This document shows positions 1 through 11,972 of a stretch of DNA of 64,000 nt, piece by piece. A program made the position numbers and the translations under genes. Location: the NCBI RefSeq assembly GCF_018861025.1, contig NZ_JAHKQH010000040.1, positions 166,698-230,697 on the forward strand. Reading direction: 5' to 3'. This stretch comes from Psychrosphaera sp. B3R10 (lineage in GTDB: Bacteria > Pseudomonadota > Gammaproteobacteria > Enterobacterales > Alteromonadaceae). The first letter of the stretch is position 1. Each line of letters begins with the position of its first letter. The notes beneath the pieces were generated by a model, which was not told the origin of the DNA, ran no database searches, and worked only from the letters and a program-made list of their open reading frames with translations.

Positions 1-272
1 ATGAGGCCGGAAACTATTAGATTTTTAGTTTTGGCATAAAAAGCAATAGAAGATATTAATCCAATGTTGTTAATAATTAGAATGTTTAATAGTAAATCGG
101 GGTAGGTCGACCAGTTTGTCGCGATCAAAACAGACAAAGCAGAAATCCCCAAAAACGCCATGGCGATTAGAGATGCTTCCCTTCTGCGAAATTCAATACT
201 CTTTGAATTTCTATTATCAATTAGTTCAAACCACTCATTTTTGATGTGGGACATCGAACTTTTGCTATCCAT
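1..272 (-). CDS. Membrane protein of unknown function, N-terminal part only
   Basis: An open frame starts at an ATG read on the minus strand (bases 270-272) and stays open to the left edge, so about 90 N-terminal residues are visible and the rest lies outside the window. The first 30 residues are polar and charged, ending in FRRREA. Two hydrophobic stretches follow, roughly residues 32-50 and 59-80, each long enough to span the membrane. This topology resembles the N-terminal sensor part of many signalling proteins, but no domain can be recognised in the visible part. It starts three bases after the tusA stop codon, so it is probably cotranscribed with tusA. There is only a weak ribosome site. 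The function is not assigned. Confidence 0.6.
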   Translation of the reverse strand, partial: MDSKSSMSHIKNEWFELIDNRNSKSIEFRRREASLIAMAFLGISALSVLIATNWSTYPDLLLNILIINNIGLISSIAFYAKTKNLIVSGL

Positions 273-275
273 CTT

Positions 276-524
276 TTAGCCTAATTTTTTTATCACGAAT
301 TCAAATGGGTCAAGATCCGTATTTTGACTTACTAACTCATGGCCCATAAACCGACAAAATGATGGTATATCCCTTACAGTGGCGGGGTCATCTGCTAATA
401 CTAAAAGCGTTTCACCGGGTGTCATATTTCTAATATTCTTTCTAATTAGCATTACAGGTTCAGGGCACCGCAAACTTACTGCATCTAAAACATTATCTGT
501 GCTGTGTTCTGCTTTATTATTCAT
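276..524 (-). CDS. tusA: TusA-family sulfur carrier protein
   Basis: An 82-residue protein of the SirA/TusA fold. The family carries sulfur as a persulfide on a conserved cysteine and passes it on for tRNA 2-thiouridine synthesis and other sulfur transfer. The diagnostic CPEP motif follows LDAVSLR near residue 20, and the later part ([11 protein letters not shown], then FCRFMGHEL) matches the family. The frame is open a further 23 codons upstream, but those residues (MILFIALFF...) do not fit the family, so the ATG at 522-524 is chosen. The gene lies downstream of fadA in the same direction, with a weak hairpin between them. Whether it is true TusA or a paralog (YedF-like) cannot be settled here, although the short length and CPEP context favour TusA. 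Confidence 0.85.
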   Translation of the reverse strand: MNNKAEHSTDNVLDAVSLRCPEPVMLIRKNIRNMTPGETLLVLADDPATVRDIPSFCRFMGHELVSQNTDLDPFEFVIKKLG

Positions 525-642
525 TGTGATTCCATAGTACATTATGAGATCAATTCTAGATGGCGAAAAAAAAAGTGCAATAAATAATATCATTGCACCT
601 TTAGTTTCTGTTATCTATAGGTTTTTTAAAGTGCGGTTAATG

Positions 643-1803
643 CTAAACCGTTTCAAATAAGGTCGCGATTCCCTGACCAAATCCAATACACATTGTCGCT
701 AAACCAACTTTACCTTTAGTGCGTTCTAAATTGTTGATTAGTGTTGTTGAAATTCTAGAGCCTGAACAACCTAGTGGATGCCCCAACGCTATGGCGCCAC
801 CGTTTAGGTTAACTTGTTCCATTTTATTTTCAATGCCTAAACCCTTCATTACGGACAGTGCTTGTGCAGCAAATGCCTCGTTAAGTTCAAAAACATCGAC
901 ATCTTCAATAGACAAACCGGCGTGTTTTAGTGCTATTTTAGTCGCAGGAACCGGACCCCATCCCATAGTTGAAGGTTCGCAACCAGAAACACCCATACCT
1001 ATCACTTTTGCTCTGATCTTAAGTCCCAGTTCATTGGCTTTCTCTTCACTCATGACTAACATCCCAGATGCGCCATTTGATAAAGCTGAAGAAGTTGCTG
1101 CTGTTACTGTTCCGTTTACAGGATTAAATACAGGGCGTAGGCCTGACACTGATTCTATGTTTGTTTCCGGTCTAATAACTTCGTCATAGTCACATAATGT
1201 TAGCGCACCTAACGCATCATGACCTTCGACAGGAATGATCTCATTATCAAAATGGCCGTTTAAAGAAGCTTGATGTGCTAGTTGATGAGAACGAACACCA
1301 AACTCATCTTGCAGCTGTCTTGAAATGTCGTGTTTACGAGCCAGTGCTTCGGCAGTTAAACCCATTGAACCCGCAGCTTGCGCTGTTGTTAGATTTAGTC
1401 CTGGGTGAAAATCTAGGCCGTGTGTCATCGGTACGTGCGTCATATGTTCGACTCCCCCGATGATAAACATATCACCTTGGCCCGCCATTATTTTACAAGC
1501 GGCATCGTGTAATGCTTGCATTGACGAACCACATAAACGGTTAACCGTTACAGCAGGGACTGAAGTCGGTATTCCTGCCAATAGAGCAGCTTGTCGTGCG
1601 ATGTTAAAACCTTGCTCTAGGGTTTGCATTACGCAACCCCAAATTACGTCATCAAGCTCTTCTGCGTTTACTGACGGGTTACGTTTTAACAACGCTGTCA
1701 TTACCGCAGCTGATAAATCTTCCGCTCGAACGTTGTCGAACATACCGTTACGTGCTTTTGCCATCGGTGTACGTACGCAATCTACAATTACTACATTATT
1801 CAT
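643..1803 (-). CDS. fadA: 3-ketoacyl-CoA thiolase FadA
   Basis: Beta subunit of the fatty-acid oxidation complex. It cleaves 3-ketoacyl-CoA with CoA to acetyl-CoA and a chain shortened by two carbons, in the cytoplasm. The 386 residues match the usual family length. The nucleophilic cysteine is Cys91 in [10 protein letters not shown], and the other thiolase signatures are present: the acid-base histidine in [12 protein letters not shown], and the C-terminal cysteine in CIGFGQGIA. The ribosome site AGGAG lies just ahead of the ATG. It begins 11 bases after the fadB stop, so fadBA is one operon, as in Escherichia coli. Confidence 0.97.
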   Translation of the reverse strand: MNNVVIVDCVRTPMAKARNGMFDNVRAEDLSAAVMTALLKRNPSVNAEELDDVIWGCVMQTLEQGFNIARQAALLAGIPTSVPAVTVNRLCGSSMQALHDAACKIMAGQGDMFIIGGVEHMTHVPMTHGLDFHPGLNLTTAQAAGSMGLTAEALARKHDISRQLQDEFGVRSHQLAHQASLNGHFDNEIIPVEGHDALGALTLCDYDEVIRPETNIESVSGLRPVFNPVNGTVTAATSSALSNGASGMLVMSEEKANELGLKIRAKVIGMGVSGCEPSTMGWGPVPATKIALKHAGLSIEDVDVFELNEAFAAQALSVMKGLGIENKMEQVNLNGGAIALGHPLGCSGSRISTTLINNLERTKGKVGLATMCIGFGQGIATLFETV

Positions 1804-1814
1804 ATCAATCGCTC

Positions 1815-3980
1815 CTATTTTGCGCCGTAAGTTGAGTAAAATGTTTGGTTAGACTTTGCCATTTCGCGAGTCTTGTCCGTTACTTGATAGATTTCACCTA
1901 GTGCCGCGTATTTGTCCGCTTCCGCGACAAATTCAGCTAACCCCATTGTATCAACAAAGCGGAAAATACCACCTCTGAATGGAGGGAAACCAACGCCGTA
2001 AAGTAATGCTAAATCTGCTTCAGCAGGAGAAGCAATAATACCTTCTTCTAAACAACGAATTGTTTCGTTAACCATAGGTATCATTAACCGGTTAATGACT
2101 TCTAACTTATCAAACTTTTGATTGCTAGGAGCTGCCGCTTTTAGTAATTCCAATGTTTCAGGATTAACGTCTTTTTTCGGTTTGCCGCGTTTATCTAATG
2201 TATGATCGTAAAAACCCTTACCATTTTTCTGACCATAACGGTTTTCTTTATATAAAGCCGTAACAGGGTCATTGTTTAACTTAGGCATACGGGTTGGGAA
2301 ACCGTCAGACATAACGTCTGTGCAGTGGTCAGCGGTATCAATGCCAACAACATCTAACAACATTGCCGGACCCATTGGCCAACCAAATTCACGCTCCATT
2401 ACCTTATCAACATCAACAAAATTGGCGCCGTCGTTTAGCAATAAACTAAAGCCAGCGAAATAAGGGAATAATACTCGGTTGACAAAAAAGCCTGGGCAAT
2501 CGTTTACAACAATTGGGGTTTTACCCATTTTAGCTGCATACGCCACTGTCGATGCAATAGTTTCGTCAGAGGTTTTTTCACCGCGAATAATCTCTACCAA
2601 TGGCATTCTAGGCACAGGGTTGAAGAAGTGCATACCACAGAAATTTTCAGGGCGAGCTAAGCTTTTTGCCAATAAGTTAATCGAAATTGTCGATGTGTTA
2701 GATGTTAAAATGGTATCGCTACCAACATGAGTTTCGGTTTCCGCTAAAACAGCGCCTTTAACTTTTGGGTTTTCAACAACAGCTTCTATTACAAAGTCGA
2801 CATCTGCTAACGATTCGTTATTTAGGGTTGGAATAATGTTATTTAACACGTTTGCCATTTTGGCACCCGTTGTATGTCCCCGTGATAATTTTTTATCTAG
2901 TATTTTTGTCGCTTCAGCAAGTCCTTGATCCAATGCGCCTTGATTAATGTCTTTCATGACAATTGGCGTACCTTTAGAAGCTGACTGATAAGCAATACCG
3001 CCGCCCATTATTCCAGCGCCTAACACTGCAGCTTTATTTAATGGTTTTGTTACACCTTTGGCTGCTTTTTTAGCGAGACCTTTAACGTATTGGTCATTCA
3101 AAAAATTGCCAATCATTGCGGTTGCGGCGTTTGTTTTTGCGAGTTTTGCAAAATATTTGTTTTCAACACGCATCGCATCGTCACGATGCATACCGGCAGA
3201 TTCATATACCGAATCTACAGCTGCAACTGGCGCAGGGTAGTGTTTACCGGCTTTCGCCATTACCATTGTTTTTGCAACTAATACGGCATTTTCGAGCTCA
3301 GTTGCATTAAATTTAATTGGGTCGAGTTTTTGCTGACGTTTAGCTTGCCAATCTAACTTTCCGGCAATTGCAGAATTTAGCATAGACAATGCTGCAGCAT
3401 CGAGATTCTCACTGCTAGTCACGGCGTCAATGGCGCCCATTTTAAGCGCATCTTTTGGCGATTTCGGGCGAGCTGAGGTGATCCACTCAAGTGCATTGTC
3501 AGGGCCAATAATTCGAGGAAGTCGTACGGTACCGCCAAAGCCTGGAATTAAACCCAAATTATTTTCAGGTAAGCCAACTTGTGCTGTGGCATCTGCAATT
3601 CTCATGTCAGTTGCAAGGCACAATTCAAATCCACCACCTAATGCAAAGCCTCGTATTGCTGTAACGGTTGGGACCTTAATGTCTTCAATGGCATCAAACA
3701 TGTCTGAGCTTGCTTTTACCCAAGTAACGAGAGTTGCTTCATCATTCTTAAATGTTTCTAAAAACTCAGTAATGTCGGCACCTACAATAAATGCGTTTTT
3801 TGCTGTTTTAAATACAACACCTTTAATAGTGTCGTCCGCGTTGATAGCCTTAGCTGCGTCACGACATTCTTGAATGGTTTGTTGATCAAATTTATTAACC
3901 GATCCTGCAGCATCAAATACAAAGTGGCCTATGCCATTGTCATCTAATGTTACGGATAAAGTTTGGCCTTTAAATAGCAT
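1815..3980 (-). CDS. fadB: Fatty-acid oxidation complex subunit alpha FadB
   Basis: Multifunctional 721-residue enzyme with the usual two-part architecture. The N-terminal third is an enoyl-CoA hydratase/isomerase ([18 protein letters not shown] near residue 110, then [14 protein letters not shown]). The middle and C-terminal part is an L-3-hydroxyacyl-CoA dehydrogenase, with the NAD-binding motif [12 protein letters not shown] near residue 320 and the HFFNPV motif. It hydrates enoyl-CoA and oxidises 3-hydroxyacyl-CoA, delivering substrate to FadA encoded directly downstream. The start codon is preceded by GAGGAG. A perfect 12-bp palindrome about 85 bases upstream suggests control by a fatty-acid-responsive repressor. 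Confidence 0.97.
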   Translation of the reverse strand: MLFKGQTLSVTLDDNGIGHFVFDAAGSVNKFDQQTIQECRDAAKAINADDTIKGVVFKTAKNAFIVGADITEFLETFKNDEATLVTWVKASSDMFDAIEDIKVPTVTAIRGFALGGGFELCLATDMRIADATAQVGLPENNLGLIPGFGGTVRLPRIIGPDNALEWITSARPKSPKDALKMGAIDAVTSSENLDAAALSMLNSAIAGKLDWQAKRQQKLDPIKFNATELENAVLVAKTMVMAKAGKHYPAPVAAVDSVYESAGMHRDDAMRVENKYFAKLAKTNAATAMIGNFLNDQYVKGLAKKAAKGVTKPLNKAAVLGAGIMGGGIAYQSASKGTPIVMKDINQGALDQGLAEATKILDKKLSRGHTTGAKMANVLNNIIPTLNNESLADVDFVIEAVVENPKVKGAVLAETETHVGSDTILTSNTSTISINLLAKSLARPENFCGMHFFNPVPRMPLVEIIRGEKTSDETIASTVAYAAKMGKTPIVVNDCPGFFVNRVLFPYFAGFSLLLNDGANFVDVDKVMEREFGWPMGPAMLLDVVGIDTADHCTDVMSDGFPTRMPKLNNDPVTALYKENRYGQKNGKGFYDHTLDKRGKPKKDVNPETLELLKAAAPSNQKFDKLEVINRLMIPMVNETIRCLEEGIIASPAEADLALLYGVGFPPFRGGIFRFVDTMGLAEFVAEADKYAALGEIYQVTDKTREMAKSNQTFYSTYGAK

Positions 3981-4309
3981 TATTAATCTCCTCAGCGAGT
4001 AAAGGTACGACCAGTTGGTGTAGTCCGAGTTTGGCCTTTGTCGGCAAAAAAAGCAACTATTTTAAAACGATCGTTTAAATGCATTGGGTTATTCTAGTTA
4101 CAAATAATGGCTAACGTGGTTTACCCATTGCGTATTTTTAATTAGATTAGTGTTTTAATGGACGTTGACTCAGTGCTTAGGCGATAAAAACCTAACTACT
4201 TGCTAAACAAGTGATAATCAATCTAGCCATTCGTTTTTTTTAAATTAAACTAAGGATAGGCGATGCATTCATTTTTTCTTTATTTATCGCTTAATTTTTG
4301 GAAGTTCCG
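3981..4309. other. Intergenic region between divergent fadBA and slt
   Basis: This 330-base AT-rich gap separates the fadBA operon (leftward) from slt (rightward), so it must hold both promoters. The clearest structure is the palindrome AAACGATCGTTT at 4065-4076. A short 5-bp hairpin (ACTTG/CAAGT, 4198-4212) is also present. No small gene with a convincing ribosome site was seen, and neither promoter can be placed confidently by eye. Confidence 0.5.
4061..4080. promoter_or_regulatory. Putative PsrA-type operator upstream of fadBA
   Basis: The core AAACGATCGTTT (4065-4076) is a perfect 12-bp palindrome flanked by TTTA on the left and AAAT on the right. PsrA, a TetR-family fatty-acid sensor, is known to bind AAAC-N4-GTTT palindromes and to repress beta-oxidation genes in Shewanella, Pseudomonas and relatives. 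The position about 85 bases ahead of fadB fits an operator. Assignment to PsrA is by motif memory only, and no psrA gene lies in the window. Confidence 0.5.
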
Positions 4310-6220
4310 ATGAAAAATTGTATTTCGCTTTGTACCTTTATACTAAGCAGCGCTTTATGCGCCCAGCCCATAACAGATGTAGAAAAAATGCGTGAAGCAT
4401 ATTTGGAGGCGGAACATGCAGCCCAATATGAAAACCCGAGCGTTTATCGACAACACGCAAAAAAAATAAAAAACTACCCACTTGCCCCTTATGCCGAGGC
4501 CCTTTTTCTTGAGCGTCATTTATCTTTTCAACTAAGACACCGAATAAACCGTTTTTTAAAAGTTAATAATGACGCGCCATTTACAAAAGTATTAAAACAA
4601 AAGTGGCTGTCATATTTAGCTAAAAACAAATACAAAACAATGTTTATAGAAAACTATCAGGATGTCGGTGATACAAAACTAGCATGTCTAAATCTAAGTT
4701 GGTTGTTAGAGAATGGCGAATCTGAAAAATCAATATTTTCAAAAGTAACCCCATATTGGTTGTCTGCTACGTCTCAACCCAAAGTATGTGATCCTTTGTT
4801 CGAAAGCTGGAAAACCGCCGGTTATTTAACATCTGAAGTGGCATTGGAGCGACTCATTCTAGCCGTTAAGGCTAAAAATTGGGGCCTGGTACCTTATTTG
4901 AAAAAACAACTTAATAAAGGTGATATCCATCTTGCTTCATTATGGGTTGACGTTGTTAAGCAGCCTTCTTCAATATTTGATGACAATTTTTTCTTTTTGT
5001 ATAACAGCGCTGAACGAGATGTGTTTCTATACGGGGTCCGTCGATTAGTGTTTTCGCAACCTGAAAAAATCTCTGAAGTGTGGTTAGAAAAAGCCGCCAA
5101 ATTTAATATATCTCCGAAACTACAGCAGCAACATATTCGACGACTTGCCATATCGTATGCTATATCGCAGCATAAAGACGGACTTGAGTTTCTTAATAGA
5201 TTGCCTGACGAATCGGTGGATGAGTCCGTCAAGCAATGGCGTTTAGCGTCAACCATCGGCAACTTGGACTGGCAAGGCACGTTAAATACCATCACAAGTT
5301 TGCCTGAAAAAATGCAGAAAGATTTAGCCGTAGTTTACTGGAAAGCCCGTGCTTTAGAGGGGATTGGTGACATTGAGCATGCTTTGGTCACTTATCATGA
5401 ATTGGCCCAAAGTCGAAATTACTACGGTTTTTTGGCCGCTAATCGACTTGGTGAACCCACTCGATTGCGACACGAACCTTTGGTCGTTGACCAACAGGAT
5501 GTTATTCGTTTTCAGCAACAACCCAATTTACGGCGTGCGTTTGAACTATTTAAATTAGGTCGTGGCAATGAGGCACGTAAAGAATGGAATGTCTTGTCTC
5601 GGGGATTATCTGATAAAGACAAGCTTGTCGTAGCCAAAATGGCCCATGATTGGGGGTGGTATTCACGACCAATATTTACCTTGGCAGAGGTTGGGCATTT
5701 GAACGATGTCGAATTGAGATTTCCGCTTCCTTATAAATCACTCGTTTTTGATATGGCTAAGCAGAATAATGTGGAACCGGCCTTATTATTTGCCATAGCA
5801 CGCCGGGAAAGTTCTTTTATGGCAGATGCGTATTCCTCAGCTGGGGCAGCTGGTCTAATGCAACTCAAGCCTAGTACCGCAAGCTATGTAGCTAAAACAA
5901 AGATCAATCGTAGCCAATTGTTTGACCCTGATAAAAACGTACAGCTAGGAAGTCATTATTGGTCCTATTTGATGGAGCGTACCAATCAGAATCCGATACT
6001 AACTGCAGCGGCTTACAATGCCGGTTTACGTAAGGTATCGAGCTGGTTACCAGAGAAGGAAATGCCGGCTGATGCGTGGATTGAAACTATCCCATATAAA
6101 GAAACTCGTAATTATGTCAAAGCGGTTGTTGCCTATAGCAAGGTCTATGAGAAGCTGTTGAGTCAAGATAACAGTACATTTGGTGAAATTACCGATATTC
6201 GTATCTTGCCGGCCCTGTAA
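4310..6220 (+). CDS. slt: Soluble lytic murein transglycosylase
   Basis: A 636-residue periplasmic enzyme that cleaves the MurNAc-GlcNAc bond of peptidoglycan with formation of 1,6-anhydro-MurNAc. It has a signal peptide ending near SSALCAQP, a long helical superhelix of about 450 residues, and a C-terminal lysozyme-like SLT domain. The catalytic glutamate is about residue 500 in AIARRESSFM, followed by the family motifs AAGLMQL and AAYNAG. The frame could also start at a TTG 12 bases earlier, but GGAAG at 4300-4304 is placed correctly for the ATG at 4310. It resembles Slt70 of E. coli in length and architecture. It stands alone between fadBA and pepQ. Confidence 0.93.
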   Translation: MKNCISLCTFILSSALCAQPITDVEKMREAYLEAEHAAQYENPSVYRQHAKKIKNYPLAPYAEALFLERHLSFQLRHRINRFLKVNNDAPFTKVLKQKWLSYLAKNKYKTMFIENYQDVGDTKLACLNLSWLLENGESEKSIFSKVTPYWLSATSQPKVCDPLFESWKTAGYLTSEVALERLILAVKAKNWGLVPYLKKQLNKGDIHLASLWVDVVKQPSSIFDDNFFFLYNSAERDVFLYGVRRLVFSQPEKISEVWLEKAAKFNISPKLQQQHIRRLAISYAISQHKDGLEFLNRLPDESVDESVKQWRLASTIGNLDWQGTLNTITSLPEKMQKDLAVVYWKARALEGIGDIEHALVTYHELAQSRNYYGFLAANRLGEPTRLRHEPLVVDQQDVIRFQQQPNLRRAFELFKLGRGNEARKEWNVLSRGLSDKDKLVVAKMAHDWGWYSRPIFTLAEVGHLNDVELRFPLPYKSLVFDMAKQNNVEPALLFAIARRESSFMADAYSSAGAAGLMQLKPSTASYVAKTKINRSQLFDPDKNVQLGSHYWSYLMERTNQNPILTAAAYNAGLRKVSSWLPEKEMPADAWIETIPYKETRNYVKAVVAYSKVYEKLLSQDNSTFGEITDIRILPAL

Positions 6221-6272
6221 TTCAACGCCTATTAACGCTATGGTTGTTTCGTATAACTGAATTTCAGGCTAA

Positions 6273-7628
<1,356 letters not shown>

Positions 7629-7659
7629 TAACTAATAACTACAGAAAAGAATAAAATAC

Positions 7660-9111
7660 ATGCAGTATCGGACGATTATACGGATCTTAGGCCTGCTCGT
7701 TGCGCTTTTTAGTGTGACTATGTTGCCACCGGCTTTAGTGTCGTTAATCTACCGAGACGGTGGCGGTTTGCCGTTTATCATCGCATTTGTGTTCAACTTA
7801 ATAGCGGGCCTTCTTATCTGGTATCCAAATCGCTTTCATAAAGCCGATTTGAGAGCCAGAGAGGGCTTTCTAATTGTTGTATTCTTTTGGCTCGTTCTAG
7901 GGTCGTTTGGTGCTTTACCCTTTCTATTCTCGACAACACCGCAAATCGGTGTTGCCGACGCTTTTTTTGAATCCTTTTCGGGATTGACAACAACCGGAGC
8001 AACCGTTCTAACAGGGCTAGATTTCCTTCCTAAAGCGCTGCAATTTTATCGTCAACAATTACAATGGCTTGGTGGTATGGGGATCATTGTTTTGGCGGTC
8101 GCAATCTTGCCTATCCTAGGTGTTGGTGGCATGCAGTTGTATCGAGCTGAAATTCCCGGTCCGATGAAAGACAGTAAAATGACCCCGAGAATAGCCGATA
8201 CAGCGAAACACTTGTGGTACATCTACGTGGTATTGACGACCTTGTGTGCAGTCAGTTATTGGCTGGCAGGTATGAATGTATTCGATGCAATTACTCATTC
8301 ATTTTCAACAATAGCTATTGGCGGTTTTTCGACGCATGACGCAAGTATGGGATACTTCGACAGCTCAGCAGTAAATCTGGTTTGTGTGGTTTTTTTACTT
8401 ATCTCCGCCGCAAATTTTTCATTGCATTACGCTGCGGTGACTAACCGTTCGATTAAGCAATACATTCGTGATCCTGAGTTCAAAACCTTTTTATATATTC
8501 AAGCGTTCCTTGTTTTGTTGTGCTGGTGGACACTGGTAGGTGAGTCAACGTATGAGTCTAATTTAACATCATTGGATCAGGCATTATTTCAATCTGTTTC
8601 AATGTCGACAACCGCTGGATTTACTACGTCAAACTTTGCCGTTTGGCCACTATTTTTGCCTATATTACTTATCTTTAGTTCGTTTATCGGCGGCTGCGCA
8701 AGTTCAACGGGTGGCGGATTAAAAGTGGTCAGAGTGTTGTTGCTCTTTAAACAAGGGCTCAGAGAACTCAATCGATTGGTGCACCCAAAAGCCATATTTT
8801 CGATTAAGTTGGGACAAAAAGCGTTACCTGATCGAGTGGTAGAAGCTGTTTGGGGATTTTTCTCAGCTTATACGTTAGTGTTTATTATTATTATGTTGGC
8901 GTTAGTGGGGTGTGGTTTAGATAACGTTACTGCATTTACAGCGACAGCGGCATGTTTAAATAATCTTGGTCCTGGGTTGGGTGAGGTGTCGGCAAACTAC
9001 GCAAGTGTTGGTGACGGAGCTAAATGGATTTTAATGATTGCGATGGTATTCGGCCGACTTGAGGTCTTTACCTTATTAGTGCTATTCACTCCGGCATTTT
9101 GGCGCAGTTAA
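7660..9111 (+). CDS. trkH: Trk potassium uptake system membrane subunit TrkH
   Basis: Potassium-translocating inner-membrane subunit of 483 residues (E. coli TrkH also 483). It is strongly hydrophobic throughout, with the repeated membrane-pore-membrane units of the Trk/Ktr/HKT superfamily. Selectivity-filter-like segments can be seen at SGLTTTGATVLTG, FSTIAIGGFST, STTAGFTTSN and NLGPGLG. It works with the cytoplasmic NAD-binding regulator TrkA, encoded in this window at about 53 kb. It follows pepQ by 31 bases, so cotranscription is likely. It is convergent with tdh across a hairpin. Confidence 0.96.
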   Translation: MQYRTIIRILGLLVALFSVTMLPPALVSLIYRDGGGLPFIIAFVFNLIAGLLIWYPNRFHKADLRAREGFLIVVFFWLVLGSFGALPFLFSTTPQIGVADAFFESFSGLTTTGATVLTGLDFLPKALQFYRQQLQWLGGMGIIVLAVAILPILGVGGMQLYRAEIPGPMKDSKMTPRIADTAKHLWYIYVVLTTLCAVSYWLAGMNVFDAITHSFSTIAIGGFSTHDASMGYFDSSAVNLVCVVFLLISAANFSLHYAAVTNRSIKQYIRDPEFKTFLYIQAFLVLLCWWTLVGESTYESNLTSLDQALFQSVSMSTTAGFTTSNFAVWPLFLPILLIFSSFIGGCASSTGGGLKVVRVLLLFKQGLRELNRLVHPKAIFSIKLGQKALPDRVVEAVWGFFSAYTLVFIIIMLALVGCGLDNVTAFTATAACLNNLGPGLGEVSANYASVGDGAKWILMIAMVFGRLEVFTLLVLFTPAFWRS

Positions 9112-9180
9112 ATTGCGAAGTTTGTTGAACTCTATGTCCGCGGTAAAACCAGCAGGCGGCATGCTATGAAGAACTTGATA

Positions 9181-9224
9181 CAACAAAGGTTTCAACTACT
9201 TTTGATAGCTGAAACCTTATGTTG
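9181..9224. terminator. Hairpin between convergent trkH and tdh
   Basis: Arms AAGGTTTCA (9186-9194) and TGAAACCTT (9210-9218) pair perfectly. Outer CAACA and TGTTG extend the stem with a bulge. There is no strong T-tract on either side, so it may be a weak bidirectional terminator or an RNA-stabilising 3' end. Confidence 0.5.
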
Positions 9225-9232
9225 AAAAGCAT

Positions 9233-10258
9233 CTAATCCCAGTTCAAGATAACCTTACCTGAGAGGCCACTGCCCATAGTTTCAAAGCCAGCTTGAAATT
9301 CTTCAACTGGGAAACGGTGTGTAATAATAGGCGAGATATCTAAGCCTGACTGGATCAAACTTGCCATCTTGTACCAAGTTTCAAACATTTCTCGACCATA
9401 AATTCCTTTGATGACTAATCCCTTAAAGATAACCTGATTCCAGTCAACACCCATGTTTGACGGAGGTATGCCTAACATCGCAATTTTACCGCCGTGATTC
9501 ATGTTATTTAACATGTCGTTAAATGCCACTGGAACCCCCGACATTTCAAGTCCGATATCAAATCCTTCAGTCATTCCTAATTCGTTCATAACGTCTTTTA
9601 GCTTTTGCTCAGCGACGTTTACGGCTCGTGTAGCGCCCATTTTTTTCGCAAGCTCTAAACGATATGGATTTACATCTGTAATTACAACATGACGTGCGCC
9701 AACATGTTTGGCAACGGCTGCCGCCATAATGCCTATTGGACCTGCACCCGTGATTAATACGTCTTCGCCAACGAGATCAAACGATAACGCGGTATGGACG
9801 GCATTTCCAAACGGGTCAAAGATAGACGCCAATTCATCAGAAATATTGTCTGGAATTTTAAATGCATTAAACGCAGGGATGACTAAGTATTCGGCAAATG
9901 AACCTTCACGATTTACGCCAACACCCGTTGTATTGCGACACAAATGTACACGTCCAGCGCGACAGTTACGGCAATGACCACAGGTAATATGACCTTCACC
10001 GGATACGCGATCACCGACAGAGAAACCACGAACTTCCTGGCCCATATCGACTACTTCACCTACATACTCGTGGCCTACAACCATAGGAACAGGAATGGTT
10101 TTTTGAGCCCATTCATCCCAGTTGTAGATGTGCATATCCGTGCCACAAATCGCGGTTTTACGAATTTTAATTAATAAGTCATTGTGGCCCATTGTTGGTT
10201 TTGGGCTATCGGTCATCCAAATGCCGACTTCGGATTTTAATTTAGCAAGTGACTTCAT
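9233..10258 (-). CDS. tdh: L-threonine 3-dehydrogenase
   Basis: Zinc-dependent medium-chain dehydrogenase, 341 residues (E. coli Tdh is 341). It oxidises L-threonine with NAD to 2-amino-3-oxobutyrate. Catalytic zinc ligands appear in [13 protein letters not shown] and GHEYVGEVV. The structural zinc is bound by the four cysteines of [15 protein letters not shown]. The nucleotide-binding motif is [12 protein letters not shown]. The start codon overlaps the kbl stop by one base (TAATG), showing translational coupling in a kbl-tdh operon. Confidence 0.97.
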   Translation of the reverse strand: MKSLAKLKSEVGIWMTDSPKPTMGHNDLLIKIRKTAICGTDMHIYNWDEWAQKTIPVPMVVGHEYVGEVVDMGQEVRGFSVGDRVSGEGHITCGHCRNCRAGRVHLCRNTTGVGVNREGSFAEYLVIPAFNAFKIPDNISDELASIFDPFGNAVHTALSFDLVGEDVLITGAGPIGIMAAAVAKHVGARHVVITDVNPYRLELAKKMGATRAVNVAEQKLKDVMNELGMTEGFDIGLEMSGVPVAFNDMLNNMNHGGKIAMLGIPPSNMGVDWNQVIFKGLVIKGIYGREMFETWYKMASLIQSGLDISPIITHRFPVEEFQAGFETMGSGLSGKVILNWD

Positions 10259-11454
10259 TAGTTGATCACCTTCAATTCTCTGCCCACTTTTATAAATGCA
10301 GCTATGGCTTTGTCGAGTTGCGCAGGCGTATGGGCTGCTGAAATTTGAGTTCGAATACGGGCTTGACCTTTTGGTACAACAGGGAAGCTAAATCCAACAA
10401 CATAAATACCTTCAGCTAGCATTTTCTCAGCAAACTCTGAAGCAAGTTTAGCGTCGCCTAACATAACTGGAATAATAGCGTGGTCTTTACCAGCTAAGGT
10501 AAAGCCGGCCTTTAGCATGTTTTGTCTAAAGTAATTTACGTTAGCCCATAGAGTGTCACGCAGCTGTGAACCTTGCTCTAACATAGATAAGACTTTAATG
10601 GATGCGGTGACAATTGAAGGCGCAAGTGAGTTTGAAAACAAATAAGGACGAGAGCGTTGACGTAACCATTCTACGATTTCTTTTTTACCCGACGTATAAC
10701 CACCAGATGCGCCACCGAGTGCTTTGCCAAGGGTTCCGGTAATGATATCTACACGGTCTAATACATTGCAGTACTCATGGGTACCACGGCCATTTTCACC
10801 AACAAATCCCACAGCATGAGAGTCATCGACCATAACTAAGGCATCGTATTTGTCGGCTAAATCGCACACGCTTTTTAAGTCGCAGATAACGCCATCCATT
10901 GAAAATACACCGTCGGTAGCGATAAGTTTAACGCGGGCACCGTCAGCATCGGCTTGCTTTAATTTCTCTTCTAAATCAACCATATCGTTGTTGGCATAAC
11001 GGTAGCGTTTGCATTTAGATAAGCGAACGCCATCGATAATTGAGGCGTGGTTTAAAGAATCTGAAATAATAGCGTCGTCGGCCGTTAGAATGGTTTCAAA
11101 CAAGCCGCCATTAGCGTCAAAGCAAGACGAATACAAAATGGTGTCTTCTGTTTTAAGAAACCCTGATATTTTTTGCTCTAACTCTTTATGGATGTCCTGT
11201 GTACCACAAATAAAACGAACAGAAGCAACACCAAACCCATGGTCTGTTAAGCCTTGTTTTGCCGCGTCGATGAGCTCTGGGCTGTTAGCTAAACCTAAAT
11301 AGTTGTTCGCACAGAAATTAATGACTTGTTCGCCATTAACATCGATTTGTGCCTGCTGCTGTGACGTAATGACACGTTCAGATTTATACAAACCTTCTTG
11401 TTTTGTCTGATCAATATTTTGTTGAAGTTGTTTAAAAAAGCCTTCTGCGCGCAT
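10258..11454 (-). CDS. kbl: Glycine C-acetyltransferase (2-amino-3-ketobutyrate CoA ligase)
   Basis: PLP-dependent alpha-oxoamine synthase of 398 residues that cleaves 2-amino-3-ketobutyrate with CoA to glycine and acetyl-CoA. It thereby completes the threonine-to-glycine route started by Tdh. The PLP lysine is in [14 protein letters not shown] and the preceding [10 protein letters not shown] motif is typical. It is the first gene of the kbl-tdh operon, which is transcribed leftward from the 518-base gap on its right. Confidence 0.97.
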   Translation of the reverse strand: MRAEGFFKQLQQNIDQTKQEGLYKSERVITSQQQAQIDVNGEQVINFCANNYLGLANSPELIDAAKQGLTDHGFGVASVRFICGTQDIHKELEQKISGFLKTEDTILYSSCFDANGGLFETILTADDAIISDSLNHASIIDGVRLSKCKRYRYANNDMVDLEEKLKQADADGARVKLIATDGVFSMDGVICDLKSVCDLADKYDALVMVDDSHAVGFVGENGRGTHEYCNVLDRVDIITGTLGKALGGASGGYTSGKKEIVEWLRQRSRPYLFSNSLAPSIVTASIKVLSMLEQGSQLRDTLWANVNYFRQNMLKAGFTLAGKDHAIIPVMLGDAKLASEFAEKMLAEGIYVVGFSFPVVPKGQARIRTQISAAHTPAQLDKAIAAFIKVGRELKVIN

Positions 11455-11972
11455 CGTGTTTACTCCACTGTAATAGCGACATTAATCCTACTTATTCAAT
11501 AGAATAGTAAAAGATCGTTGAATATAAAGAATTGTAGCGGCTTTAATTGTTTTGGTCAGCCAAATAGATTGTATTTTGACCTAATAATTCTAATGAATAA
11601 TATTAAAATTGTTCACAAAAGTGGACGTGTTGTTTTCTAAAGCTATGCTGATATCGATAACGCCGGAGGTGTCTCATTAGTAATTGCATGCAAACGAACT
11701 CAGTAATATTAGTAATGGATTAGTTACCCAGCTTTGACAGTCTGCTACTGTAGGTTTTAATCGAGATTTTGGCACTTGTAATAGCTGTTATTTACTGGTT
11801 ATTAAATTATGGAATACGCTAAATTAATTGGTTGTAAGTGAGTACTAACGTACTAGATATTCCTTGTTTTTAAATATAGAGTATCAAACTTATAGATGGA
11901 GTTGTCCATGTTAGAAACTACTAACATTGAAAAATACTAAATGAAAATCAAAATGAAGAGAAAGGAAATAGG
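11455..11972. other. Intergenic region between divergent kbl and the DUF3224 gene
   Basis: This 518-base AT-rich region has no recognisable full-size gene. It must contain the kbl promoter at its left end. A possible sigma-70 promoter on the plus strand is TTGACA at 11734-11739 with a 17-base spacer and a poor -10 (TTAATC). A short inverted repeat ACAGT/ACTGT lies within that spacer. The last 65 bases hold two abutting very short open frames that run into the DUF3224 start, annotated separately. Confidence 0.45.
11908..11940 (+). CDS. Possible 10-residue upstream peptide
   Basis: A 10-codon frame starts with ATG at 11908 and ends in TAA at 11940. It has a well-placed GGAG (11898-11901, six bases before the ATG). 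The peptide reads MLETTNIEKY. It is immediately followed, without a gap, by a second 11-codon frame (11941-11976) whose stop overlaps the ATG of the DUF3224 gene. The ribosome site is better than chance would usually give, but the peptide is too short to judge from coding signal. It could be a leader that couples translation, or a coincidence. Confidence 0.25.
   Translation: MLETTNIEKY

Noticed and set aside
719..1189. 156-codon open frame on the plus strand inside fadA
   Set aside because: It is antisense to a well-conserved gene, has no recognisable domain, and its composition is that of a shadow frame.
3430..3873. 147-codon frame on the plus strand opposite fadB
   Set aside because: It is a shadow of the conserved hydratase domain of FadB and has no family of its own.
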